In this document: in pieces, positions 35,926 to 48,904 of the stretch
Layout: the number at the start of each line of letters is the position of its first letter
Numbering within the stretch: position 1 is the stretch's first letter
NCBI GenBank assembly: GCA_023079485.1
Contig: CM041084.1
Span: 10,972,609-11,036,608, forward strand
DNA length: 64,000 nt
Origin: Archilochus colubris
Taxonomy: Eukaryota; Chordata; Aves; Apodiformes; Trochilidae
Direction: 5' to 3'
Translations under genes and position numbers: made by a program
Notes under the pieces: model-generated
The model's input: only the letters and a program-made list of their open reading frames with translations
Told to the model about the DNA's origin: nothing
The model's database searches: none

Positions 35926-38804
35926 TGTTGTCCTATTTTGGAATATAAGAACATTAGCTCCCAAGGTGGAGAGAAACAATTGTCAGAATTACATAAAAGC
36001 TGATACTTGGAGAAATTGTATATTATTTGATGTACAATATAAGTTCAGACCAGGTATGCTAGGAAACAAGGAGCAATGTTTAGAGACGTAGAGAAGGTGC
36101 ATAGTGAGGCCTTGTAATTTCTGTTCTCCTGACTCATTTTCTCACTGCCATGAGTTTAGTGGATCTCCAGGCTCCTATCTTGGTTACTCTGATCAACACG
36201 GTGTGCCCAGCCTCAGACCATCAATAGTATTTATCTTGCTGTTCTATGGCATTGAACAGATAAGGCATCTGGTTTCAGGAAGAACAAACAGTAGCTGGCA
36301 AATTGATGAGTAAATCTTGTGACCATGTCAGGTGTTTCTTGGATTATCTCAGCTACCTTCTCATCACCCTAATCATGGGCAAGGGCTCAGGTTTGCTAGC
36401 CATCATTGTACCTTTATGACAATCACAGAAATGGATCAAAGAATTTTTGATGGTGCTAAAGAAGCCACAATCTCAATTATTTTGGCTGTAAATGATGACT
36501 TAAATTTTTTTCCTGGTGTAAAGTGAGATATGCTTTTGTTCTTTTGTTTACTTGTGGGGTATAATTTTGTCCAAACACACTGTGAAACAATCACAGGTAA
36601 TAAAACCAGAGGCACAGTGATCTTTTAACAAAACACTGGTAGTCTAAGTGCTCACAGTTTCATGTTGGGCTTTCAGTATTGGCAGGTGAGGAAGCAAGTT
36701 TGACTGCAAGTGCCCCAGGGCAGCTGCCCCAGATATAAAATCTATTTCTAGCTTTGCTCTTCGTGCTATTCTTTCTTCGTTTTGCCTGTATTAGGAGAGA
36801 TCAAGGTGGAGAGATTTTACACCTATGCTCTACATTTCCTGTCCATTCAGAAAGCCACTTGTGTAGGTAGCATCTCTCAGGGCAGACACGGTGACTCTTC
36901 TGACATTTTACATTAATTCTCTCTTTATCAGCAGGAAGAGTCAGTCTGAGGGCATGCCCAAGGGCTGGGCTGAGGGATACCTGGTCCCTTTGGAGCCCTG
37001 ATGAGCAAGGCAGAAATGTCAGTGATCAGGAGGCCTAGCTTATAAGGATGTATGAACTTTTTGACACTTGTTTGGGCACTAAAATCCCTAAGTTCAGCAA
37101 TACTGGAAAACCTGCCACTACTAGAAAAAACAATTCTGCCCTCCAAACACCACTGGTAACAGCTAGAGGAACAGAAACACATACAAAGTTGGAATACTTT
37201 TTGTAAAGGACAACCACAGACGTAATCATACCTCTGGATTCTACAAGATACTCAAAATATAGTGAAACTGTTTCAGCTGATCTTGTTTGCCTGTCCCTGC
37301 TATTAATAAGACATCTGATATTATAACAGATATGATGAAGCACCTGACAAGACTGAATGTGTGGTTAGGATAATAGTTACTGTGAAGAAATCAACTTTCC
37401 TCCCTAATAATTCAAATTTTGTCCCTAAGCTGTTTGGATTTCAGGGTGGTCAGCTGATTTCAAATACCTCTGAGCACAAAGCAAGTTGAGCCTAATGAGT
37501 AGGAATAACTTTGAAAGCTTGGCTTGAAATATTTCCTTGAAAATGTGGTTTGTAGAGATCAGGGAGCTAAGAAGGAGCCAAAAAAACTTTTGGAGCAGCT
37601 GCCTCTGACCACAGCCCCATGAAAACTACACTCTACCTGGTATGGTTACCACCAGTTCAACAGACCAAACAGCCAGATGGGCTGACTGGGGCAGTGAGCA
37701 AAGATGGGCACTTGTGATACTGCATAACACAGTGAGAACAAGTAAAGATGCTCCTGAATTTAATGCTCAAACAATGCTGAAGTCAGTAGAAATACATCTT
37801 TTGTTTTCAGTGGAAGCTGGGTTCTGATCTAAGTGAGTAACACAAACTCAGGTTTTATGTCACAACTGCCATGTATTGACAAGGGCTGCTAGGAAGGAGG
37901 GCAGCAGAAATCACTGTTAAGGCTCAGCTCTCAATTAATGTGCTGAATGTTGGCATTAAAGGTGCCTGAGTAATCTTTTAGTTGGACAGCACATAACCAC
38001 TCAAAAAATAGTGACAGAAAGTTCAGTGACACCTTCTCTCTGACATTTATACTTCCAGAGCAGTGAGGAGAAGAAAAGGAGGGCAAAAGTCTACAGAAAG
38101 GAGAAAAGGCCATGAAAAAAGGAATATATACTGAAGAATGTGTTGTCTACTGAACAACTGGGGACTCAGGTAAGATGTGATATTCATGTTGGAGAGAATA
38201 GTGAAGCCAAGCAAGCAGGAAATATTTCAGAGTGCTCAGGAACTGAGGCTATACCTGAGGTGCAGTTTCAGAACATGACAAATGAATGGCTGGTATCTAC
38301 CTGCTGACCCAGCCCCGCAGAGTTCACTGAGTGCAGCAAAGCAGACAGCAGAACGGAACTAGAGGTGTTTCTTTATATTCAAGTGCTAAGTTTCCATGGG
38401 GAAAAAAAGGCATGTTCATCAACAAAACAAACTGCTTTTTACCAGGGCAGGAAACAGCATGAATTTCTTCTTTAAAATTGCCTGCACTGCAGAGTATTGG
38501 GAGGATGGAACTTCCAGGTTGGCTAAGGCTGCCAAAATGCCTAAAAGCACCCTGTGAAGATCACTGATATTATTAAATTATGTTGTTAACCCACTGGTTC
38601 ATGGAGGTTACAAACCAGAATGAAAAGGGAGAGGTGGAGAATTATGATGTAATTTAAAAATTCTTATATTTCTGATGTTTTCTTTTTGAAAACATAGGAA
38701 GGAAACTTCTGGGTCACCAAATATAATCCCTGGGTCCTGCAGACAAACACGCCACCTAAAGGATTAATCTCCTGTCAAACTCCTTGGACATCTAATCAGC
38801 ATCT

Positions 38805-38990
38805 TTACTAATGATAATAAGAATTGCTACTAATAATGTGCATTTACACACTACTTAAGGATCTTGAAGTGTTCTTTCATATAATATGCTCATTTTTATT
38901 ACCAGCCTATTGGATTTAAATGACTTGCCTAGGGTCTCACAGCAAGCAAGCAGTAGAATGACTCAATGCTCCCAATGCTTTGCATTATAT
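38805..38990 (+). mobile_element. Possible MIR-like SINE remnant
   Basis: The order of weak matches follows the MIR SINE: 'ctttcatataatatgctcat' where MIR has its 'tttacat..tctcattt' part, then tttaaatgacttgcctaggg and tctcacagcaagcaagcagt, close to MIR 'taacttgcccaaggtcacacagctagtaagtgg'. The match is diverged but collinear over about 150 bp, as expected for an ancient amniote SINE. Other CORE-SINE families are possible. Confidence 0.5.
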
Positions 38991-39890
38991 CTTGGACTTT
39001 AAAAGCTCCATTCATAAAGGGAGCTTTGTAGCAGTAGATCACCTCCTGGTGCTTGTGGATCAAACCTTTTATGACAGCAAGAACAAATCATGAAATTACT
39101 TGAACCCATGTACAAATCCTGGCTCCTTTGAACTTAGAAAACTGACACAAGTCTGAGTAATGCTAAGATAGCCTTTGGCACATGACCAACCAGGAAATTT
39201 TGATATGTTGAGTATGTACCTCAAATCTATATTTTCTGTCTGAATACAGCAGTAAACTCTACATTTGTTCCAGGACCACTCGAGAGCTTTCACTGTATCT
39301 TGTACTGTTTGAGGCATATTTGAAAACAAAACAAATCCAAACCCAACCAAAACTAAAGAAACAACCCTCAAAATAAGACTATAATAAACAAAAATCCTTA
39401 ACTTTTCTAGTGTCAGAATTGTCTGGAGAGTTTGCTCTGACACAGGCACATTCCTTGTCATTGCTCTCTCCTCTGAGTTTCATTGTCCTCATTGAAAATT
39501 AACTCTAACAGGAGAATGTGGGGCATCCCTCTGTTTACTGGCTCATTTCTGTCAAGAAAGATGTAGTACCACAGAATAACATGATTTTTCTGCCTGTGTC
39601 AATGTCATCATTCTCTCTAGCAAATCAAAATGTTGTCATTGCTCCTGTCATTTTGCACTCTCATCCATGACTCCTATGGAAAGGGCTGCAAGTTGTACCA
39701 GACTATCTCAGGATATGATTTTCAAGCTTTTGCCTGTGGCATCTGGCTCTGTCTATGAGAAAAGAGCTATGCTGTGGCATGGCACCTGCTATAGCAAGAG
39801 GAACCCTCTGGCAGAACAACAACGGCTACAGCAATCCTGATCCCATTCATCTTAAGAGTTCCTCCAACGTGGTGGTGGCCACCCAGGGGA

Positions 39891-39899
39891 TCTCACCTG
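39891..39899 (-). promoter_or_regulatory. 5' splice site after exon 3
   Basis: On the minus strand the junction reads CAG|gtgaga, a near-consensus donor. The open frame runs on for 15 further codons into the intron (VRSPGW...) before a stop. These codons have no family resemblance, which supports ending the exon here. Confidence 0.88.
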
Positions 39900-40804
39900 T
39901 GGCAAATGGTGACATTTACTCCTGCTGGGAATGTGACTGGGCAGCCGGATGTTAAAGAGGGCCTGCAGGGCTGCCTGCGCTGCTTGACCCTTGGCCAGCT
40001 TCTTGCTACGTCCTGAGCCTTCAAACGTTCTCCCGTCCACTCGCACCGCCATCACAAAGCTCTTGATGTGCTGCTTCTCCACAGTCTCCGACAGGCAGAC
40101 GTACCTCAGGCCCGACCTCAGCTCGTTTAGCAGCACCACCGGATTCTGCTCACCCTCTGCTTTGGATACAACCTTGTGCTTGCTTTGCTTAGCATGGCCC
40201 ATTATGTCCAGTGTATGGCAGAGCAAGCGCCCGTGTCGATAAGCGGTGGAGAGGAATTCGTTATTAACGGGGTTATAGACTGAGAAGTCCTCGCTGTGTG
40301 TGGATGGTTCAAACTCCTTGAACAGAGTGTCTGGAAAGTCTGCCTGATCTGAAGTAAAGTCCGTGGATGGGTTGATGCAGTTCCCCATGGCAAAGTGAGC
40401 TTGGCAGGCATTGGGGAACTGAACGAATGACTTCAGAGCTAGCTCTGCAGCACGCATTTTGGCTTTCTTTTTTGTGGGCCCCGTGCCTTCAAACGTAAGT
40501 CCATTTACTTCCACAGCAACGGCAAAGACTGGAGCATGCACTGGGCCTGTCTGGGAAACCATTTTATATTGTAACCCTGGTTTAAGTTCATGGAGCTGAA
40601 CCAGAGCATTCTTTGGCGTCACTGACCATGAGACTTTCTTCCAGATGAGCTGGAGTTTGCAGAAATGGCCATTATTGCCTTCCTCTAAGGGTCTTTTTCT
40701 CTTACTACTGGGTGTTCCCCCTCTTGCCCTCTCATTTGAAGGTATTGGATGATCCTCCAGGTTGCCAGTGTTTCGATTTTCCTTTACTTCAGCACTGCTG
40801 GTAC
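39897..40804 (-). CDS. ADARB2: ADARB2 exon 3 (both dsRNA-binding domains)
   Basis: Internal coding exon of ADARB2, a nuclear dsRNA-binding protein of the ADAR family that is mainly neuronal, is regarded as lacking deaminase activity, and can compete with active ADARs for dsRNA. The exon adds 302 codons after completing a split serine. Residues 34-38 are a basic KRKRP nuclear-signal-like patch. Residues 64-127 (40613-40422) form dsRBD1, with [17 protein letters not shown] and the RNA-contacting KKKAK at 111-115. Residues 128-219 are the linker, which includes the ADAR2-like [13 protein letters not shown]. Residues 220-285 (40145-39948) form dsRBD2, with [30 protein letters not shown] and [10 protein letters not shown]. 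The dsRBD2 and linker wording matches ADARB2 rather than ADARB1. The exon opens after tgacag (AG at 40806-40805) and ends with CCACAG before gtgaga (GT at 39896-39895). It enters in phase 1 and leaves in phase 0. There is no stop or frameshift, so this is an intact gene and not a retrocopy. The deaminase exons are outside the window. Confidence 0.96.
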
Positions 40805-40822
40805 CTGTCAGGAAAGAAAGAA
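40805..40822 (-). promoter_or_regulatory. 3' splice site of exon 3
   Basis: On the minus strand the sequence ttctttctttcctgacag precedes the exon. The AG at 40806-40805 gives the phase needed to continue from exon 2. Confidence 0.85.
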
Positions 40823-43800
40823 AAAATCCTCACATTACACTTCTCACCATGATAGCTGACATTTGGCAGCATAGCCAAAAAGGAAACAAAAGTTAATGAT
40901 AGATATCCTTCTTCAGCCTTTTTGGAGGGTTTTCATCAAATATCTGTATAACAGTTGGTGTATTATTTATAGAACAAATTTTCTGCACGTCCTGAATGGT
41001 TACTGTTCCTAAATTTCCCCTTGTATTACTTGCTGTCATACTGTTTAAAATAAATTACATCATTCACAGATGAAGCATAACTGATGCCATGTGAGTTAAA
41101 TGGACTACTTCATTTACACTGGATAATTACTAGTAAAAAAGTGAATAGTTTGCAAAGTTCCCTTAGGCTTAGATTTATTTTATAATCCATGTGGGTGAAT
41201 TCTTATGAACACATTATCAGAAATCAAAAATGATTCTCAAATGATTCACAAACAGAAAAATGGATAAATGTATTGAATAATTTATTTGCAGTGAATACAT
41301 TGAGTGGCTTGACCCACACCACAGGCTCTTGTGTTGCTCACATCATGAATCCAGCCTATGAAGTGACCTGACAGACCTTCCTAGCTTTTGAAACAGTATT
41401 TTGGTCCAGACTCAGATTCCAGTTTCGTAAGTGAGTGGCTTTCTGTCAGATTCTATTGCAGACACTGTTATATCCTGCTCTGGCAATAACTAATATTGCA
41501 AAAATTCCAGATAAATGTAAATGAAGGTAGGAAAAAGCAGAGCATCACAATGGAGGCAATTACTGATGTAAAGAATGACCTGTGTCAAAGAAAAGCAATG
41601 GGAGAGAGTGACTGCCAGGAGTGCCAGGATGGGAATGAAATGACAGTGGGGAGCTATAGGGAGCACTCCACTGTTGGTCAGCCAGTGAATCACACATTGT
41701 TCTGGACTATGCTCGTGCAATGCCCATGCTGTGAGGCAGTGTTCTTGCTACAGCAGATGCATGATTGAGAATGGAGATTCATCTCTCTGAATGAGACAGA
41801 AAACATGCTGCTGTCTAAATAAGCATCCTATCACATTTCTGATGAGTCTGTTTAAATGTATTGCTCCTCTGATACATGCTCCAGTCCTCCTGTGTGTTCC
41901 TCGGGGCAGAGACAAGTTGAGGGAGTAAACATGAGTGTAACCAACCCAGGAGGCAACCTATCCCTGGAGCAATGCACCTGATCCCATTCTGAGCAGAATG
42001 CCTGCTGTATTCCAACCAGTGCTGGGCATGGAGCCTCTCCCATGGGTTGTCACTGTCAGACACAAGCATGCCACCTGTGCAGGCTGCTTGAGTTCCAAGC
42101 ACAGGGAATGACCCTGTAGTCCTTAGAGGACAGAGAACTGTCCTTTGTTTTTTGCCCTGTTTGATTTGCCCTCCTGCCCTGACTTACAAGATGGATGCGA
42201 GGATGCAAGGGGGGAGCTGCCAGCGATGCCTTGAGGACCTTCTGCTGGAGTAGTGTGTCCTTGCTAAGCCCAGCATCAGGCTGGGCTGACAGATGTACAG
42301 AAGCCTGCAGAGAATTGTGTGGAACCAATCACCATGATTAAAAACCTTCTTTATATTCTGATGAGCTGCATTGGTATTAAAAATCAAGACTTCTCCATCA
42401 TAGCAAGAAGTTTGCACTCATGCAAGTTGTTCCACAGAAAGCAGCTTGCTGCTTTGACATGAGCTGAAAGTGTGATTCCATTGCATGAGTAGGGGCCCAT
42501 TTGCATGACTGAGTCTTTAGGCTCCTGCTCTGAAAACCCTTCAGCACACACAGAGCTGCCAGCCTGTAACTGTGTCTCACCAAAGGTACTGGCAGAGCTG
42601 CCTGCTACAGTGCTTTGCTGAGGCAGAACCTGAGCTGACAAATTAAGGCCTTAGTGACTAGTTAATTTTTACTTTCTGAAGCTAAGGGGAGAGAATGAAG
42701 ACAAACGAAGAAGGAAAGAAAAAGAAATACATAAAAGAAAAAGAAAAGTTTCATCATATGATATTCAGCTGTATAAAAGATGACATCTTTAAACCAACCT
42801 CTCTGGAAATAAGACATTTAAAAGGTCAGGTTAACTAAGACACAAGGATAATGTGGCCTTTGCTCATTGAGTTCACAGCTCTGTTTATAAAAAACTCTGA
42901 TCTGAGGAGGAAGGAGATGCCCACTTTAATTTACAACTATTTAGCTTGGCAGTGGCTTTGGCCAGACATTTTCCACCATGACCCTTTCTCTTGTCTTCAT
43001 CCCACTCAGAATACACCTCTTTGGTTGCATGCATTTGTAAAAATAAAGGTGAAATATTTTGTCTCAAACATACTTAGCAGGAAACAGGTTTGTTTCTGTA
43101 TTTGACACCTCCTCTCTCATCTTACCTAATAGGTTTTTACAGAGTCAATTATGGTACATAATGACATTGTAGTCAGGAAGCATGAAAAGAAAGATAGCTC
43201 ATACTTCACACAATATTCTGGTTTGAAAATAATTTGTATTGATTATGTATCACTGAACAGAAAAACTCAAGGGATCATTTGTATTTGTAATTCATATTGT
43301 CTTTTTCCAGCTGTTTTTTCTTTCACAGTCAAAGATCCACAGATTTGTGTGAAACATGAATGTGTGACCTTAAATCTTACTTTAATCACCCTCACTAAAA
43401 CAGTGGTTAACTAAAATGTAGTGAAAAAAATGCAGAGGTGCAAGTGTAGAACTACAATAGATCAGGCAATAAGGATACACGGACAATGTCGGGCATGTGT
43501 GACAGTGATGTGCCTGCATTTATGGGATGTTTTGGCCTATTCACAGTGAAGGAAATCCATGCAAGTATCTTACAGTCAACCAGATTTCTAGAAGGCCTGA
43601 TCCTGGACCAGCAGGTAATAGCTCAGTTCTTTACAGACCCCTAAGAGCTGCAGAAGGCCAGAAGCCCTCATGGCAGGGAAACCAGAGGCAGCCTACCCTC
43701 AGTGAGTGCCTCAGAAAGTCTGTGAACCTTATGGACTCATGTGATACCTGGCATCTGCCAGGCAATGTGAAATTACACTTTCAGGTATCTTTGAAATAGG

Positions 43801-46094
43801 AGGTCTTTGAAATATGTCTTTTATGAGACCTCTGTGTAGCAGACATAATATTACCCCTCTAATGGTGGCTCATGGACTTCTGTTGGGAAAATCAGACAAA
43901 GCAGGCAAATGACATGAAACTATGGAAGATAAATACTGTAAGCAGCTGTAATAGAACAATCAGAAGCAATTTTAGAAATGAAGAGAACTAAAAGAGAAGG
44001 GGCAAGTCGTAGGGTGTACACAGGAAAAATGCAAAACTGTGGATCATTTTCAGTCCTGTTATCTCTCATAATGTCTTTGCTCTTGAGTTCCCAAAACACA
44101 TTTGCTACATTTGGGGGAAAAAAAATATAATAAGCTATGCTTCTTTTATGATTCCTATGATGAAAGGTTGGAAAACAATAAAATTGTAAGGGGAGTGAAT
44201 TAAAAGAAAGGAGAAAGAAAAATATAATTTTTTGGAAATAATGTCTAATTTATTGAGTAAGATTTCTAAAATAGCCCCACACCTCTGCACTGTACTATCT
44301 CCTCAGGTAATTTATTCACTTATTTTTCCAGTTTCACAAGTAAAAGGATACACTGTGATCTTGTATTTGCTTCAGTAATTGAACGGAAGAGAGGGAAGCA
44401 GTTACAGAAATATATTTATTTATGCACTATTCCTCAATCTTCTGTCTGCTCTTTCATATTTTTCTCCTTTTAGTCGTTATGCACAGTAGAGTTAACCTAG
44501 AGAGGCTGCATCATCAAGTGCTTTTCAGAACTATAATGCATCACTAATAATGACACTGCCTATGTCTCTGGGTCATAAGGGCTTTGCAGAACTAGCCATC
44601 CGATACTCCACGCTACATTTGAAGAGATAATATTGTTCCTGTTGAAGGTTATTCTGCTGCCAAGCCAACTTCCAGGGAGAAAAGGAGAGGTACTAGGTGG
44701 CATCTTCATTTTGGCTGGTATCTTTACAATTGAATTAAAAGGGGCAGTACATTGTTGAAAAGCTCTGATATTTTAATAAAGAATTTGAAGTCTCTGTAGT
44801 ATAACTGACTTCTGGTTCAACTGATAGCTCTGACATGGAAAGTTATTGTCTTTAGAAATAGTTTAGAAACACCAGATTGCTACCAATGCATTTTAAACAA
44901 CATGGGCAGGACTCACTTTATTTTTCTGCATTTTAATATCTAAACCCTGTTTGACTTGCTTATGGAGAGTACATTTTTGCTGTACATCTACATCACATTG
45001 ACTGCTGAGGTTAGAATGATTGACCTCCATAATTTCTGGTGTACTTGAAAGAAAAATTTTAAATCAGAAGCAATAGGTATGAACTGAGGAGCCAGAGCCA
45101 CGGTACCTTTGTCCAAGGTCAGCTGCTACATCAAATGCAATGTAGGGCAATGTCCTCTTGTAAGCAAGATAGCCTTTTTATAAGCTTTTTGTATCCACAA
45201 CAGAGAATTGGGAACTTTTCTGCTGGCATTTTTGCATTTTTATTCTGGACTTCAGAATAATAAAATTGTAGCTAACAACAGAAATCAATCCTTCCTCTCT
45301 TACATGAAAACACACAGACAGGTAATTTTAAACCTCTATGAAGGAAGTTTACTTAAGGGCAACCTGCTATGATCTCTCTGTTGCTGCTTAACCCTCCCCA
45401 CCAGCTCAAAAGTTTCAGGCTGTTTAAAAGAATACCATTAGACATTAGTGGTGTGAAACACCACTCTGTGAAGGGAAGCATGACCAGCACAAAAAAGTGC
45501 AGGATTGTGCTTAAAGTGAAGATTTACAATTTTTGAAAGTCGATTGCCATTGCCTTTAGCTGTTCCAAAATGAAGATATCCACCTTTGCCCACCTTGTTA
45601 TCTGAAATAACTATGAAATCCATGTACATCTAGTACAGCTCTATCCAACTAGGAAATCATTCAGGTGACCTAGTGACCTGATTTAAATGATACTCAGACT
45701 GTGATGCTCCCTGTCCAAGCTAATACATGCACGCAGCAAAAAATGTGCCCATCTCATGGCAGAAATGGACCCAAGTACCTGCTTTCCTCAGTCAGGACCA
45801 GACCAGAGAGCTTAGCTTTTAGGCATGGCAGAAATCCAAGCGATTATAATATACACAGACAAAACCAGAGAGTTTGATTCTGTGGAGGGACTGAGCTTCT
45901 GAGGCTCTTACTGTTGGAGGAGAATATTCACTGCCCTCTAAGAGGCAGAGTGCCACCGAATCTCCCACTGTGCAGTCGAAGGCTCTGGTGCCTCCTGCTG
46001 CCTGAGGGGGATTTTGACCAGCATGCTCCAACAGACTGACTCTGGGGCTGGGATTCATCCCTCCAGGCTGTCACAGTGGCTGAAATCCCTCTGG

Positions 46095-46190
46095 TGGGGA
46101 CCGTCCCCATCAGCTCCCGCCGCAGGCACTGGGGAGAGGGACTCGGGTCCGGAAAGGCGCTGCCGGGAGGCTGTGTGTACAGCACACGGC
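46095..46190. other. Small CpG-rich patch in intron 2
   Basis: Eight CpG dinucleotides lie within about 90 bp (46102-46188) in a setting where CpG is otherwise rare. Overlapping open frames run through it on both strands, but none matches a known protein. It could be an intronic regulatory element, a cryptic exon or a remnant of a GC-rich insertion. Confidence 0.4.
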
Positions 46191-48410
46191 TCTGTGAGAT
46201 TCCCAGGAATTATATGCTCCTGCTAGAGGTGCATCCTAGATTTGCAGGTACCTGTGTCTGGTGATCGTTTGCCTTGATGCCGCGGCATGGTGTGAAGGGA
46301 ATGATTCAAGATGAGGGAGAGGCAGAGGTCTGTAACATCATGAAAGGCAGGCAGGCATCTAACAGGGAGTGATTATTCACTGTTACATGCAGCCCAAGCA
46401 CTAGAGACAGCAGGCTGGAAGCAATAAAAGGGTGCACTTTCTGACAACACACTAAATCAATGAACTCCCTGTTCCTAGCTGTTGAAATCAGAAGTATCAG
46501 TGGGCTCTGGAGAGGACTAGGCAGGTCTGTTGATGTCTCAGATGTGATTCAGAAATCTAGCTGAGAAAATTTCTTGCTAGGTGCTAGAAAGCTAAACTGA
46601 GGGGAAAGATCACCATTTAAATGTCCTTTTTCCCAGTGGATCACTAACAGCAAATGTTGAATATATTTCTAATCCTGTGTGACATTTCTTACACTCTTAG
46701 CTAACTTTGACTTCTGGGACTGAATAAAGTGGTCCTTTTTTTACATGTTCAGGATAAGGTCTTCATAAGATACTGAGAAGCAGTCTACCCAAAATGCCAT
46801 TCCAAAGGTGCCTAGTGCCTGCGATACATTTTTCTAACATTAGTTCATGGCTTTTTTTCAGGTGGCATGAACCCCAACAATAGTTTCTGTGTGCTAATAA
46901 TCACTAGCAGAAAATGCATGTGGAGTTAACCTGGAAGGGCTTCTTAATAAAGGGTGACCAAATGAATGTGAAACAGGCTTTGAATCTGTTTCAGCTTATA
47001 GGACTTTGCTATTGATAAAGAACAGTTCGAGAAGGGGCACTCTCATATGATGCTCAGAGCAGAAAACTACAGGGATAAGCAAACAACTTCTCTGACTTGT
47101 CAGCATTCTCCTAGGTTGTTGTTAAATTGTTAACACAGAAAAAGTTTATTTTGCTTGTTCAGAACAAATCACTGAAGCTCTGCAAAATGCCAGATTGCTC
47201 CACATGTGCAGGTGAACTATAAAAAAATAGTGGCATTTATACCACTATACTAGAAGTAAACTGAAATAAGGCTGATAATATTATTTTTTTCTTTCTCTCA
47301 ATTTTTTAAAATTTCTAATAGTAACACCTAAAAATGTATTGTATGTGTGAAGAAAAAATTATTTGTATCACTGGAATGTATGCTTGACCCAAGGGAAGAG
47401 CAGTAGGATGTCCATGAAAAAATAGCAAAGTTTACTATTTCTCTTTTAGAAAACACAGCTTACCCTGTCTGTGTGGACTATTTTAAAGACAGCAGAGACA
47501 CAAGCAGTCTTAGCATTAGGGCAGCAATAAGAAAATGGTGCTACAGTGTTTGGCTTGTACAAACTTTCTCCATTACCTAAAAATAACGAAGTAGCACCTT
47601 TGGGAGACATTATGCAGGAGGTGCCTGCACAAGATCATCATGTGCATAAGATGTTCCTGTGTGTACTCCACATACCTCTTCCTGAAAATGTAGCCTCCCT
47701 GGGACCAATTTTGAAAGATTTTCAGGATTTTTATTTTTTTTTCTAAGATATGTAAAAACCTGCCAGTCCCTGTGCAGCAAAACTGTGTGATGTCCATGTT
47801 ACACTCAGCAGCAGAAAATAGAGGGGTGTGCTCCTTCATTCCTTCAACAGCTATTCCCCTTGGTGAAGCACCATGATCAAGCCAAGGCAGATTAGCAACA
47901 ACAGGGAAAAAAACCCATTCCTTCCACCAACCAGCTCTAACAGGGCAATGTTCCAGTGTGTGTTGGGATGGAAAAGAAATTTGGGAGGTGATACTAGAAC
48001 TCAAAAGAGTTGCTCATTTGTTTCAGAGAGCATCCCTCCTTTTTTAAATGATTCAATATATGTTGCAATTAGCAGGGCAGGATAAAACACAGTAATTACT
48101 TCTATGTGATAAATGGGAGGGCTTACTGAGGGTTACTCTGTCTTAATTGCACAGTTCCAGACTTCTTGGTGTTTTGAAGACTTCACAACTCCTTCAAAGC
48201 CAGCAGTGCTTTTCTGCAGCTCCACAGTCACAGATTTAGGGACTGTCAGTGACTTTGTTAGGTGTAATGGCCTAAGAAAAAACTGTCTAGTTTTTGGGTT
48301 ACATCTAGTTTAGTTAAGCCTGGTTAACCGTCCCTTCTCAATCGGCTGTGTACTTCTTTCATTTTTGGGCTCCAGGCTATATCAAAGTAGTAAACACAGA
48401 AAACTTTTTC

Positions 48411-48439
48411 AAGTAGAGGGGTAGAGGGGTAGAGGGCTT
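48411..48439. repeat. Short (GTAGAGGG) tandem repeat
   Basis: Three to four near-identical gtagagggg units in a row. Confidence 0.8.
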
Positions 48440-48895
48440 TTTCCTGCAGTCTTCACTTTTGCAAAAGTTCTTTTCTAATCAAGGTAATATAAATGGGGGA
48501 AGATACAGCACCAAAATGCCCTGGTTTTTAGGGATTCTGAGAAAAGAAAATGAGAAAACATAAATGGGAAAGGAAAATGAGCTCCAGAACTCTGTAAACG
48601 TGAGTGTATCATCTTTTTATAAGAAGTTTTGCCTATGTGTCTGTGACACACCACTTACAGCCCCACCATGCCAGGGTAGTACAGAAAAAAGTGGGAAGGT
48701 GAGCTGAGATTAACCCTTCCATCTCTAGAAATTGATGTTTGCACTCAGTGTCAGGGAATTTTCCATTTTAGATGAGGACTGTGACTGTGGGCTGCCAATA
48801 TTTTGCAGATCCACCTCATTTTCACAATTGCCAATACAACATAGAGCTTTTGTCTTTAAACTTTATTGTTAATTTGCTTATAAAGAAAAGAGACT

Positions 48896-48904
48896 GCTTA
48901 CTTA
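48896..48904 (-). promoter_or_regulatory. 5' splice site after exon 2
   Basis: On the minus strand the junction reads TAA|gtaagc. The frame continues past it into unrelated intron sequence (KQSLFF...), so homology plus the donor set the border at 48902. Confidence 0.87.

Larger units (their letters stand above)
1..39896 (-). other. ADARB2: ADARB2 intron 3 (partial; continues beyond position 1)
   Basis: At least 39.9 kb of the intron that follows exon 3. The next ADARB2 exon, which should begin with the end of the dsRBD2 linker leading into the deaminase domain, was not recognised here and is expected beyond the left edge. The stretch contains most of the transposable elements listed below. 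Between them it is unannotated AT-rich intron. I saw no second gene on either strand. Confidence 0.85.
40805..48901 (-). other. ADARB2: ADARB2 intron 2 (complete)
   Basis: This 8,097-nt intron lies between exons 2 and 3, with a gtaagc donor and a ctttcctgacag acceptor. I see no repeat-derived block as clear as those in intron 3. It holds a small CpG-rich patch near 46.1 kb and a short (GTAGAGGG) repeat near 48.4 kb. The remaining open frames are short and none resembles a known protein. Confidence 0.9.

Noticed and set aside
1..39896. ADARB2 exon 4 (start of the deaminase-domain region) within the left part
   Set aside because: No minus-strand frame resembling the expected EFADSISQLV-type segment or the HAE/PCG deaminase motifs was seen.
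39852..40622. A 256-residue stand-alone dsRNA-binding protein starting at VTPKNAL
   Set aside because: The frame is open 60 codons further upstream with ADARB2 homology up to a splice acceptor, and the start codon would be GTG; it is an internal exon.
45928..46264. Coding exon in the CpG-rich patch
   Set aside because: Open frames exist on both strands but no protein similarity or convincing splice pair; kept only as a CpG-rich feature.
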